A stretch of DNA of 16,026 bases, taken from assembly GCA_023423015.1 (NCBI GenBank), contig JAFAGE010000316.1, forward strand, positions 1-16,026, given 5' to 3'. Positions 7,260-14,860 of the stretch are shown here, in pieces (position 1 is the stretch's first letter; each line of letters opens with the position of its first letter). A program made the position numbers and the translations under genes. Origin of the DNA: Bacteroidota bacterium. Lineage in GTDB: Bacteria > Bacteroidota > Bacteroidia > Chitinophagales > Chitinophagaceae. Below the pieces are notes generated by a model. That model did not search any database. It worked only from the letters and a program-made list of their open reading frames with translations, and was not told where the DNA came from.

Positions 7260-8245
7260 AGAATACCAACATTTTCGCGGGCCCAGTGCACCGTTTTTTC
7301 CAAACCGTCATGAATGTTAATTACCGGATGGTAACCAAACAGCTTTTTTGCTTTTTCAATTGAAGCAAGGCTGTGTTTGATGTCGCCAGTGCGTTCAGGT
7401 CCGTGTTGGGCGGGAATGTTCACTCCTAAATTCGAAGAAATCATTTTCCACAGATCGTTAAGTGTAGTCATATTTCCAAAAGCAACATTCGCCACCTCGT
7501 GTTTGCGTACGCTGGAAAAAAGTGCGCGGATGTTGGCCTGCACAACATTCTCAACAAATGTGAAATCACGGCCGGTTTCTCCATCGCCGTTAATGAGCGG
7601 TGCTTCTTCGTTTAGTGCAGCTTTAATAAATAGTGGAATTACTGCTGCGTAAGGACCTTTTGGATTCTGGCGCGGACCGAATACATTGAAGTAACGAAGC
7701 CCGATTGTATGAAAACCATAAGTACGCGAGAAGACCGAAGCATACAGTTCATTTACATATTTCGTAACAGCATAAGGAGAAAGTGGGTTACCAATTTTCT
7801 CTTCAATTTTCGGCAAGGAGCTATTGTCGCCGTATGTGCTTGAGCTTGCTGCATAGATCATGCGTTGTACGCCTTTATCGCGCGCAGCAACAAGCATGTT
7901 CAGAAAGCCATTGATATTAACGTCGTTGGTAGTAACAGGATCATTGATAGAGCGGGGAACTGAACCGAGTGCAGCCTGGTGGATCACAAAGTCCATATCT
8001 TCCACTGCCTGCTGGCAGGTATCTGGATTGCGGATGTCGCCTTCCATCAGTTCAAAGGCGGCCAGGTCTGAGAACAAAGCGATATTTTCCACACTTCCGG
8101 TGCTGAAATTGTCGAGCACCCTTACTTTTCCAGCCCCTTTTTTGAGAAGATATTCCACAATATGCGACCCGATAAATCCGGCACCACCGGTTACAAGGAA
8201 GCTGAATTGGCTGAGATCCAGGTCATGATAATCGTTTTCATACAT
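7256..8245 (-). CDS. wbpP: WbpP/TviC-type UDP-N-acetylhexosamine(uronate) 4-epimerase
   Basis: This 329-residue extended SDR is expected to interconvert UDP-GlcNAc/UDP-GalNAc or their uronic acid forms at C4. The NAD site is VTGGAGFIGSHIVEYLL (18-34), with Asp 45 for the adenosine ribose. Catalytic residues are the Ser cluster ASSSTYGD (133-140), Tyr 158 and Lys 162 in SPYAVTK. The segment ALGSVPRSINDPVTTN (92-107) is the hallmark separating WbpP/TviC from GalE. RYFNVFGPRQNPKGPYAAVIP and GDGETGRDFTFV are also family-typical. The ATG at 8245 (MYENDY) gives the short N-terminal extension usual in this group. It is transcribed away from the PGT fusion gene, behind a good promoter candidate. It supplies a precursor to the polysaccharide locus; the choice between neutral and acidic sugar is uncertain. 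Confidence 0.92.
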   Translation of the reverse strand: MYENDYHDLDLSQFSFLVTGGAGFIGSHIVEYLLKKGAGKVRVLDNFSTGSVENIALFSDLAAFELMEGDIRNPDTCQQAVEDMDFVIHQAALGSVPRSINDPVTTNDVNINGFLNMLVAARDKGVQRMIYAASSSTYGDNSSLPKIEEKIGNPLSPYAVTKYVNELYASVFSRTYGFHTIGLRYFNVFGPRQNPKGPYAAVIPLFIKAALNEEAPLINGDGETGRDFTFVENVVQANIRALFSSVRKHEVANVAFGNMTTLNDLWKMISSNLGVNIPAQHGPERTGDIKHSLASIEKAKKLFGYHPVINIHDGLEKTVHWARENVGIL

Positions 8246-8254
8246 AGGCTGGTC

Positions 8255-8274
8255 ACCTTTAAACAGTTAAAGGT
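8255..8274. repeat. Inverted repeat at the start of the epimerase transcript
   Basis: ACCTTTAA (8255-8262) and TTAAAGGT (8267-8274) are perfect 8-nt complementary arms around the 4-nt loop ACAG. The element lies 9 nt before the epimerase start codon and over the start site predicted from the adjacent -7 box. It could be an operator or a leader hairpin. Confidence 0.5.
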
Positions 8275-8277
8275 TGG

Positions 8278-8309
8278 CAAAACTATTGTTTTGGTATCAA
8301 TATTGTCAA
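8278..8309 (-). promoter_or_regulatory. Bacteroidota-type promoter for the wbpP-like gene
   Basis: Read on the minus strand, TTG at 8309-8307 is followed after 21 nt by TAGTTTTG (8285-8278), an exact match to TAnnTTTG. The predicted start falls near 8271-8273, giving a leader of roughly 25-30 nt to the ATG at 8245. This is the best promoter match in the window. Confidence 0.6.
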
Positions 8310-8437
8310 TTTAATACCTGCCCCCTGTGAAAATTCTCCGGGATACTTTCTTGCCTGAAACTGCTGCTTAAGGGGCAATTTGTAAGGGTAAATACCTATC
8401 AGAAGGCTTAAAATTCCGTATCCATCGGGCTGACTAA

Positions 8438-8467
8438 TTGGTAATTAACGGGTTATTTCTAAATTTT
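8438..8467 (+). promoter_or_regulatory. Candidate promoter for the PGT-GT26 fusion gene
   Basis: TTG at 8438-8440, a 19-nt spacer and TAAATTTT at 8460-8467 (7 of 8 to TAnnTTTG) fit the Bacteroidota pattern. The leader to the ATG at 8646 would be about 170 nt, which is long, so a closer promoter is possible. Confidence 0.35.
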
Positions 8468-8620
8468 AATGCAATTTTGCGCCCGGTGCAACGTTTGAAT
8501 GCCAGTTGCGGTCAAAAAATGACATTAAACAGGTACCAGGAAAACCTTATTCATTTCACAGTTTCTTCTTTCTTACGAGATTGAAAGACAGATTCTTGAA
8601 AAACTATTTAAATCCAATCT

Positions 8621-8634
8621 GGGAGGATACTCCC
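8621..8634 (+). promoter_or_regulatory. Small hairpin enclosing a purine-rich RBS-like sequence
   Basis: GGGAG (8621-8625) pairs with CTCCC (8630-8634) across the loop GATA, 11 nt before the start codon at 8646. GGGAGG is the most Shine-Dalgarno-like sequence seen near any gene start here, but it is ~20 nt from the ATG, so it may be structural rather than a true binding site. Confidence 0.35.
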
Positions 8635-8645
8635 GCAATTGAAGT

Positions 8646-10124
8646 ATGAAAACGGCATCCAAGTTAGCTCACCTGACCCCAGGTTCGGTGAAGGAAAAAG
8701 TTTCGCTCAGGCATTATGTTGATGAAAAACCGAAGTATTTTTTCTTCAAGAGATTGTTTGACATCCTTTTCTCATTGGTAATGATCGTAGGTGTGCTGTC
8801 GTGGCTCATTCCGATCATGGCAATTCTCATCAAGCTGGATTCGAGAGGTTCTGTTTTCTTTATCCAACGCAGGGTAGGGAAGGGAGGACGCATTTTTCCC
8901 TGTATAAAGTTCCGCTCAATGGTGATGAATGCCGACGCCAACCACCTTCAGGCTAAAGTAGATGATCCCCGTATCACCAAACTGGGTAGATTCCTCCGCT
9001 TCACAAACCTGGACGAATTTCCCCAATTTCTTAATGTACTTGCCGGCCAGATGAGCGTAGTAGGTCCCCGGCCACATATGATCAACGATTGCAATGAATT
9101 TTCGAAAGTAGTTGCAGGTTATAAATTCCGCAACATGGTGAAACCAGGTATCACGGGCCTCTCGCAGGTTAAAGGATACCGCGGCCCTGCCAGCGACTTC
9201 GCAACAATATTCCGCCGTTTTGAGTTCGACGCCTTTTATGTGCGCAACGCCAGCTTTGGACTCGATTTCAGGGTGATTCGCCAAACGGCCGGACAATTTG
9301 CTTACTCCGTTCTTCGCCGCAGAATGCCAATTCCGGCCCCTTCCCTGCAGGAAGTTGAAGACGACGTAAAATATCAGCTCTTTACCGCCAATTACAGTAT
9401 TACCGATTATAAAAGAGCCTCTGAAACCATAATCAAAGCTGCACGCGAAAGACAAAGCTTTGGTATGTCGGCTCTTGCCGTACATGGACTTATCGAAACT
9501 GTTAAAGACAAAAATCTCCGCGAGCTTGTTAACAAGCTCGACATGATTGTTCCCGATGGTCAACCGATACGTTGGGCATTAAACAGTTTTTATAAGGCAG
9601 GATTGGATGACCGTGTTACGGGTCCCATTCTGACCAAGTACGTTCTCGCTCGCGCCAGCGAAGAGAAACTGGGCGTTTACCTCTACGGTAGTACCCCGGA
9701 AACGCTGGAAAAGTTTACCGCTTTCATCAACATCAACTATCCGGGCGTCAAGATCGCCGGCATTCACCCCGACAGGTTCCGTGAAGCTACCCCGGAAGAA
9801 GATGCATCAGATATCAGGAAGATAAACGACAGCGGTGCACACATTGTGCTCGTTGGACGCGGTTGCCCCCGCCAGGAAAAATGGGTAGCCAATCACCTTG
9901 GTAAAATCAATGCCGCCATGATGGCAGTAGGCGCTGCATTCGATTTCCATGCAGGCAACATCAGCCAGGCTCCTCTCTGGATGCAACAGGCCGGCCTGGA
10001 ATGGTTCTACCGCCTGATACAGGAGCCGGGTAAACTGTGGAAAAGATACCTTACCACGAACCCGCACTTCATTTTTTTGTTCCTTCTTTGCAAACTTCGT
10101 TTGCGGAAGGTAGCATTTGCCTAA
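8646..10124 (+). CDS. Bifunctional fusion: monotopic phosphoglycosyltransferase + WecG/TagA/CpsF (GT26) glycosyltransferase
   Basis: This 492-residue protein joins two enzymes. Residues ~30-225 are a bacterial sugar transferase (monotopic PGT) that moves sugar-1-phosphate from a UDP-sugar to undecaprenyl phosphate. It has a hydrophobic re-entrant helix (~38-62), KFRSM (88-92), the catalytic Asp-Glu pair at 123-124 (NLDEFPQ), VGPRP (139-143) and KPGITGLSQV (166-175). Residues ~245-492 are a WecG/TagA/CpsF GT26 domain that adds the second sugar. It has PDGQPIRWAL (303-312, with the candidate catalytic Asp 304), GVYLYGS (343-349), VGRGCPRQEKW (403-413), and the long family C-terminus AVGAAFDFHAGNISQAPLWMQ to RYLTTNPHF. 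These two activities are normally separate proteins acting in sequence. There is no stop or frameshift between them, and the ~20-residue junction is in frame. The substrates are not readable, though neighbours suggest N-acetylated sugars. Confidence 0.93.
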   Translation: MKTASKLAHLTPGSVKEKVSLRHYVDEKPKYFFFKRLFDILFSLVMIVGVLSWLIPIMAILIKLDSRGSVFFIQRRVGKGGRIFPCIKFRSMVMNADANHLQAKVDDPRITKLGRFLRFTNLDEFPQFLNVLAGQMSVVGPRPHMINDCNEFSKVVAGYKFRNMVKPGITGLSQVKGYRGPASDFATIFRRFEFDAFYVRNASFGLDFRVIRQTAGQFAYSVLRRRMPIPAPSLQEVEDDVKYQLFTANYSITDYKRASETIIKAARERQSFGMSALAVHGLIETVKDKNLRELVNKLDMIVPDGQPIRWALNSFYKAGLDDRVTGPILTKYVLARASEEKLGVYLYGSTPETLEKFTAFININYPGVKIAGIHPDRFREATPEEDASDIRKINDSGAHIVLVGRGCPRQEKWVANHLGKINAAMMAVGAAFDFHAGNISQAPLWMQQAGLEWFYRLIQEPGKLWKRYLTTNPHFIFLFLLCKLRLRKVAFA

Positions 10125-10202
10125 TTTTATCGGATAAAGCTGCTTACGTTGCGACTGGAAGAGCCGCCTGGGCATGCTGGATTTAAATCAATATCATCAC
10201 GG

Positions 10203-11279
10203 ATGAAGATCGCCCTTATTACCGGGTCAGGAGGATTGATCGGCAGTGAAGCTGTGTCGTTTTTTTCTGACAAATTCGACCTCGTTATCGGGATCGACAA
10301 CAACCAGCGTCAGTATTTTTTTGGAAAAGAAGCATCTACCGATTGGAACCGTAACAGGCTCTCCTCTCTTTATAAAAATTATAAAGACTTCGCTATCGAC
10401 ATCCGCAACTTCGACGATCTCCAAAAACTATTCAAGAAGTATAACAGCGACATCGCACTTATTGTTCACACGGCCGCTCAACCAAGTCATGATTGGGCAG
10501 CCAAGGAACCTCTTACCGACTTCAGTGTAAATGCAACAGGTACGGTAAACCTGCTCGAACTCACCAGGCAATATTGCCCGGAAGCAGTGTTCATCTTCAC
10601 GTCAACAAACAAAGTTTACGGCGACAATCCAAATAATCTCCCGCTTGTTGAACTGGAAACCCGCTGGGAAATTGATAGCAAGCATCATTACTTTGAAAAA
10701 GGTATAGATGAAAACATGAGCATCGATCATTCTAAACATTCGGTGTTCGGTGCTTCAAAAGTGGCGGCCGACATTATGGTGCAGGAGTACGGAAAGTACT
10801 TCAACATGAAGACCGGCGTATTTCGTGGGGGATGCCTGACCGGGCCCAATCATTCCGGCGCCCAGCTGCATGGTTTTCTTGCATACCTTATGAAGTGTGC
10901 AATTACAGGAAGTCACTACACTATTTTCGGCTACAAGGGAAAACAGGTACGCGACAATATTCACAGCTTCGACCTCGTGAATATGTTCTGGCATTTTTAC
11001 CAGAATCCACGCAGTGGTGAAGTGTACAATGCCGGCGGCAGCAGGTATTCCAACTGTTCTATGCTCGAAGCCATCACAATGTGTGAAGAAATTACAGGCA
11101 ACAAACTTTCATTTTCTTACACCGACAATAACCGCATCGGAGATCACATATGGTACATCAGCGATGTATCGCGGTTTCAAGCGCACTATCCGGAATGGGA
11201 ATTTACATATGGCATCCGCGAGACGCTGACGGAAATGTATTATTCTCTTAAGTCGCGCGTGGAAGCACCTATTTCCTGA
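10203..11279 (+). CDS. TyvE-like extended SDR nucleotide-sugar epimerase with Phe at the catalytic Tyr position
   Basis: This 358-residue protein is an extended SDR closest in pattern to CDP-paratose/CDP-tyvelose 2-epimerases. The NAD site is ITGSGGLIGSEAV (6-18), with IDNN (31-34). HTAAQPSHDW (89-98), FTSTNKVYGD (132-141), FRGGCLTGPNHSGAQLHGF (207-225) and FGYKGKQVRDNIHS (242-255) are its characteristic blocks. The start was set at ATG 10203 because the NAD-binding strand begins at residue 2; the frame extends upstream to TTG 10149 but adds only unconserved residues. The YxxxK site reads FGASK, so residue 182 is Phe while Lys 186 is kept. I recall this FGASK form in relatives of this subfamily, so it is probably natural, but it makes 2-epimerase activity uncertain. 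It follows the PGT fusion by 78 nt, probably in one unit. Its 3' end overlaps the convergent wzy-like gene by 40 nt. Confidence 0.85.
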   Translation: MKIALITGSGGLIGSEAVSFFSDKFDLVIGIDNNQRQYFFGKEASTDWNRNRLSSLYKNYKDFAIDIRNFDDLQKLFKKYNSDIALIVHTAAQPSHDWAAKEPLTDFSVNATGTVNLLELTRQYCPEAVFIFTSTNKVYGDNPNNLPLVELETRWEIDSKHHYFEKGIDENMSIDHSKHSVFGASKVAADIMVQEYGKYFNMKTGVFRGGCLTGPNHSGAQLHGFLAYLMKCAITGSHYTIFGYKGKQVRDNIHSFDLVNMFWHFYQNPRSGEVYNAGGSRYSNCSMLEAITMCEEITGNKLSFSYTDNNRIGDHIWYISDVSRFQAHYPEWEFTYGIRETLTEMYYSLKSRVEAPIS

Positions 11280-12589
11280 TCTTCTTCTGCAGATCTTAAT
11301 TGCTGGTAACCCAGTGTTGCTATAATTAGCAACAAAGACAGTATTTCAGGGTACTCCATATAGTTATCAATCACCATAAGCAACATGGCGAACACCGAGC
11401 AGAACTTAAACATTTTGAACGGAAGGGAAAGGCCATAGTTCTTCACCGAATTACTCCACGATTTTACAACCGACCGATACCTGCCTACCCAGATGAACAG
11501 GATAGCCAGCGTAATCAGCAATCCATATTCACCCAATAAGGCGAGGAGGGAAGTAAATGGCTGATTCATGAATCCATCGTACGGACCCGTGTTGCCCGGG
11601 TTCCACAAAGTGTACGCATAATTCGCAAAGTAAAGCGGCTGAACATCGCTCTTGATGAATTGAATATTGAAGTAAGTTGGACTTCCTACCATGAATGCAG
11701 TGCGGCTGTTGAATGTGCCGGGCCCTGAGCCAAACAGCATGTCAACTGCATCGCGCGTGTAAGCGATGTAGTAGTTATTAAAAATTACAAGCTTTCGTGG
11801 CGTGCGGCCCGCTGCCGGATCGATGAACATTTTCAGAATGTTCAGGTTGTAGTCCAGTGTAAGCGGGCTAACGATGCGCATCACTACATATAAAATAAGT
11901 AACAGTAGTATCAAAGAAATAATCAGCAGTACTATATTCTTCCATCGTATTCGCAATGTTGTAAGTACAACTGCACACAGGAATGCCATCATCCCCGCAC
12001 CATAAAAGCCCATCACTGCACAGATAATGAAGAAGGCGGCAAGCCAGAGGTGTATCTTTTTGCTGCGATGCTGCCACGCGGTAATGTGATAAAAGAACAG
12101 GACCGCATTGATAATCGACAATCCATTCTGCGAAACGGTGAACGTGCCATAAATTCCCTGGAAACTATCGTCGTATGGATGTTGTGAATACTGGTAAATA
12201 CCAAAAAGGTTGTTGATGATTGCAAATGCTGACAAGGCATTCATCAACAAACGCAGATAGTCCCGGCTGTATTCATCACGGGCGGGTGTTGCGCACAGAA
12301 GCAGGATGAATGGAATAAAATAATATAAACTAACGAGATTGTATTTCAGGAACACGCCATCGCGCATGGAATACAACCAGAACAACACCGCAAATCCGAG
12401 TATGTAAAAAAAGTTACGGCTTACCTTCCAGTTAAACAGGTAAAACACAAATACAACAAACAGCGGGTAGATCATCAGGAATGAAATGCGCAGCACTGTA
12501 CAGAAGATAAGTGCGAGGATTGCTGAACCCAGCAGGTGCTGAGCTATCTTTCTCTCCACCGTAAGCTGCATGTTCATCCCGGTGTTCAT
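11240..12589 (-). CDS. Polytopic Wzy / O-antigen-ligase-like membrane protein
   Basis: This 449-residue protein is mostly hydrophobic, with roughly ten to eleven likely membrane helices. A large hydrophilic loop at about residues 243-345 lies between late helices, the layout of Wzy polymerases and WaaL O-antigen ligases. The loop contains the FGSGPGTFNSRTAF stretch (286-299), similar to the G-x-G-x-G-x-F-type motif common just after the large-loop start in this superfamily. Helices include ~19-33, 36-52, 59-73, 84-100, 115-132, 179-197, 199-211 and 217-240. The role is inferred from fold and context: polymerising lipid-linked repeat units (or ligating finished chains) at the periplasmic face. 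Its ATG overlaps the stop of the GT4 gene (TAATG), so translation is probably coupled. A second ATG five codons in is an alternative start. Confidence 0.8.
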   Translation of the reverse strand: MNTGMNMQLTVERKIAQHLLGSAILALIFCTVLRISFLMIYPLFVVFVFYLFNWKVSRNFFYILGFAVLFWLYSMRDGVFLKYNLVSLYYFIPFILLLCATPARDEYSRDYLRLLMNALSAFAIINNLFGIYQYSQHPYDDSFQGIYGTFTVSQNGLSIINAVLFFYHITAWQHRSKKIHLWLAAFFIICAVMGFYGAGMMAFLCAVVLTTLRIRWKNIVLLIISLILLLLILYVVMRIVSPLTLDYNLNILKMFIDPAAGRTPRKLVIFNNYYIAYTRDAVDMLFGSGPGTFNSRTAFMVGSPTYFNIQFIKSDVQPLYFANYAYTLWNPGNTGPYDGFMNQPFTSLLALLGEYGLLITLAILFIWVGRYRSVVKSWSNSVKNYGLSLPFKMFKFCSVFAMLLMVIDNYMEYPEILSLLLIIATLGYQQLRSAEEDQEIGASTRDLRE

Positions 12590-13707
12590 TATGTAGCCTG
12601 TTTGCTGATCACGTCTTCAAATACATTGTGCATCTTTCGTTCAAATACCTCAAGCGTGAATTCGTCGAAAAACTTCTTCCGTGCATTCTCTCCCATCTGT
12701 TGCCTCCTGCTTCCGTTATCAAGCATAAATGCAATCGCCTCTGCAAGATCTTTCGCATTACGTGGCTCTACAAGTAATCCGTTTTCACCGTTGTCAATAA
12801 TATCAGGAATTGAACCTTCGAACGTACTCACAATAGGTTTGCCGAATTGCATTGCTTCAAGTACAACACCGGGAAACAATTCAAACCAGGTGGGAAATAC
12901 AAATAAATCGCAGTTGGCAATGAAACTGAATTTGTCGCGGCCGTTTCGCGGTCCCTCCAGCTTTACTTCCTCATTCAATCCCGCGCCGTCGATCAGTTGC
13001 TGGGCTTCTTCAAAACTCATATACCATTGGTTACCTACAATGCTGGTATAAAAATGATATCCTTTCTTTTTAAGCATGCCCAATGCTTCTATCAGTTCGG
13101 GAACTCCTTTGGATTTGGCGAGATTCGACAGAAACAGCAACCGTGGCACACCGTCAGGCTGCGGACGGTACTCGTCAGCGAGATGTAAGAATTCTTTTTC
13201 TACCCTGATGCCGTTGGGAACAATGTACGGTGTTCGATCCGTTAGTCCGGCAACATCGTGCATATGATGATTCGAAAGGCAAACCACGTCGCTGCCGCGG
13301 AAGGCAAACCTTACCAGTATCTTCCCCATGCGGCCCTTGGCTGTATTTTGCAAACCTTTCATCCGGAAATGCAGCAGTCTCTTTTTCCGAAACAGTTTTA
13401 TCACAACGATAAACAGGATGTCGCGGTAAAAGGCAAATCCCGACGGACTCATGGTGAAATATACAAGGTCAACCTTCCTGGTAAGGAAGATCGCCGCCAT
13501 ACGATAACAATGACGGATCATGAGAAATATTTTCGTGAACGAAAATTTTCCCATCTCCTTCATGTCGTCGATAAATTTCAGCGGAAGTGGAATGATGTTG
13601 AATTCATTGTTCAGCAATTCACTTTCGAGCAGCGACTTATTTCTCAATGCCGCACCGTGTACCGGTGGCGGCAACTGCGCCATGAACAGGATAGTCTTTT
13701 TTCTCAA
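12589..13707 (-). CDS. Family 4 glycosyltransferase (GT-B fold), TTG start
   Basis: This 372-residue retaining glycosyltransferase is expected to transfer a sugar from an NDP-sugar to a lipid-linked intermediate on the cytoplasmic side. The N-terminal domain opens with strand ILFMAQLPPPVHGAAL (6-21), the glycine-loop region of GT4 enzymes. The C-terminal domain starts near 187 (PRLLFLSNLAKSKGVPELIEAL) and carries the EX7E pair Glu 276 and Glu 284 in FELFPGVVLEAMQFGKPIVS, then GENGLLVEP (307-315). The start chosen is TTG at 13707: the first strand needs residues before the in-frame ATG (residue 9, 13683-13681), which would cut it off. TTG sits in TTGA, overlapping the TGA stop of the upstream gene by 4 nt, a coupling arrangement. 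Donor and acceptor sugars are unknown. Confidence 0.9.
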   Translation of the reverse strand: MRKKTILFMAQLPPPVHGAALRNKSLLESELLNNEFNIIPLPLKFIDDMKEMGKFSFTKIFLMIRHCYRMAAIFLTRKVDLVYFTMSPSGFAFYRDILFIVVIKLFRKKRLLHFRMKGLQNTAKGRMGKILVRFAFRGSDVVCLSNHHMHDVAGLTDRTPYIVPNGIRVEKEFLHLADEYRPQPDGVPRLLFLSNLAKSKGVPELIEALGMLKKKGYHFYTSIVGNQWYMSFEEAQQLIDGAGLNEEVKLEGPRNGRDKFSFIANCDLFVFPTWFELFPGVVLEAMQFGKPIVSTFEGSIPDIIDNGENGLLVEPRNAKDLAEAIAFMLDNGSRRQQMGENARKKFFDEFTLEVFERKMHNVFEDVISKQAT

Positions 13708-14804
13708 ACCTTGTCTTTATTCAAACTTTTTTCAAGCGAAGTGAGGTACTTGTTTAATCTTATTGCACCGACGATTATAAATGCGAGTAAAAGACCAATA
13801 AGGCTGTATTGAACTACTTTCTGTTGCAGAAATCCGGCACTCTGCCCCATGGCGCCAAATGGAGAAACAACCTGGATGATTTCTCTTTCCTGAACAGCCT
13901 GGCTCTTTGCCATTTTGAGTTCATCTTTCAGCTGGAGCATCTTGTCGTACAACTGCAATTCCGGATTGGCAGCAGCCAGGTTACCATCAAGCATGGTCAC
14001 GTTTGTACCCTCACGGCTGTTTGATGGAGTTGTGAGCCGCTTGTTGTAGCTATTCCTGAGCGTATCCAGGCTTTGGATGGAATTCTCCAGCAACTTAATT
14101 TCCTCTTCGTTCGATGATGTACCCGTCGCTTTACCGGCCAGCAACGATTCGTTATTCGACACATAAGTAACAAAACCCTGCTGAATTTTCGGGAAGATGA
14201 GAGCATTGTTACTTGTTGCTTTCACTTCATGAATCGGATAGTCGAATTTGGTAAGCGACGACTTGAAATCTTCATATTTCACCGTCTTGATCCAGAAAGT
14301 ATCCATCCGCACGCGGGTGTTATGATAAAGATTCAGAAATCGTTCTTTATACAACTGGGCTGCGATGAGTTCAGATTCTACGGGCGAGATGCTGAAGCCT
14401 CTCAGGCTTGCTGCCTCCTCCTTTGAGATATTAAATATTTTCGAAAGATCATCAGTCTTCCGGTTATCTACCAGCGCATTGAAGATGTTGATAGTGTTGT
14501 ACAAGGCGCGCGTGCTGTTGTAGTTTGCCTGCACCGTCATGGTAGCGTGATAATCCTTTCCATTTTTCGCAACCAGGTAATAGCCGTAACCTGCACCGAT
14601 CGCAACACCAATAAGTAACCACAGAATATTTTTGCGAAGAAAAAAGACAAACAACAGCAAGGCCTTGCCCAGCCAGGCGAAGAATCGTCCAATGCCCAAA
14701 AAGAAATTATTAATGGCACCCCCGGTTTTGTAGAACAGTCGCCCGAGATCAACATCGTCCTCTTTAGGAGTTGGACGGGCGGAGGGTTTTTGTGTTGGTT
14801 CCAT
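13704..14804 (-). CDS. Wzz-like polysaccharide chain-length/co-polymerase protein
   Basis: This 366-residue protein has the two-helix layout of polysaccharide co-polymerases: a cytoplasmic N-terminus with DVDLGRLFYKTGGAINNFF (17-35), a hydrophobic region ~41-57 and a membrane helix ~58-78. A long periplasmic part follows (~80-330) with helical, charged stretches (~230-320), and then a second helix ~331-349 and a short basic tail. There is no C-terminal Walker-type tyrosine kinase domain, so it is the short Wzz form rather than Wzc, and no Tyr-rich tail is present. It is first of the three-gene minus-strand unit with the GT4 and Wzy-like genes, which fits control of chain length for that polymerase. 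Sequence divergence is high, so the call rests on topology and context. Confidence 0.78.
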   Translation of the reverse strand: MEPTQKPSARPTPKEDDVDLGRLFYKTGGAINNFFLGIGRFFAWLGKALLLFVFFLRKNILWLLIGVAIGAGYGYYLVAKNGKDYHATMTVQANYNSTRALYNTINIFNALVDNRKTDDLSKIFNISKEEAASLRGFSISPVESELIAAQLYKERFLNLYHNTRVRMDTFWIKTVKYEDFKSSLTKFDYPIHEVKATSNNALIFPKIQQGFVTYVSNNESLLAGKATGTSSNEEEIKLLENSIQSLDTLRNSYNKRLTTPSNSREGTNVTMLDGNLAAANPELQLYDKMLQLKDELKMAKSQAVQEREIIQVVSPFGAMGQSAGFLQQKVVQYSLIGLLLAFIIVGAIRLNKYLTSLEKSLNKDKV

Positions 14805-14860
14805 AATGAATTGGTTACAAAAAGTTGATAGTCAGGATTTATGACCTGCAGCTAGCCGCG

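Larger units (their letters stand above)
8246..8645. other. 400-nt divergent regulatory region
   Basis: This gene-free stretch separates the minus-strand epimerase from the plus-strand PGT fusion. It holds a promoter candidate for each gene, an inverted repeat near the epimerase start and a small hairpin near the PGT start, each listed separately. The remainder is AT-rich; I see no small ORF with coding character and no RNA gene. Confidence 0.6.

Noticed and set aside
10090..10104. GCAAAC-TTC-GTTTGC inverted repeat as a terminator
   Set aside because: It lies inside the 3' coding end of the PGT fusion, is not GC-rich and has no following T-run.
10149..10202. Upstream TTG start for the TyvE-like gene
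   Set aside because: It adds 18 unconserved residues before the NAD-binding strand; ATG 10203 fits the family start.
12536..13051. 171-codon plus-strand open frame opposite the GT4 gene
   Set aside because: Ser-rich composition without motifs, fully antisense to conserved GT4 sequence including the EX7E region.
13258..13812. 184-codon plus-strand open frame within the GT4 and wzz-like genes
   Set aside because: It lies opposite two well-supported genes, is basic and His/Arg-rich, and shows no domain pattern; it is a shadow frame.
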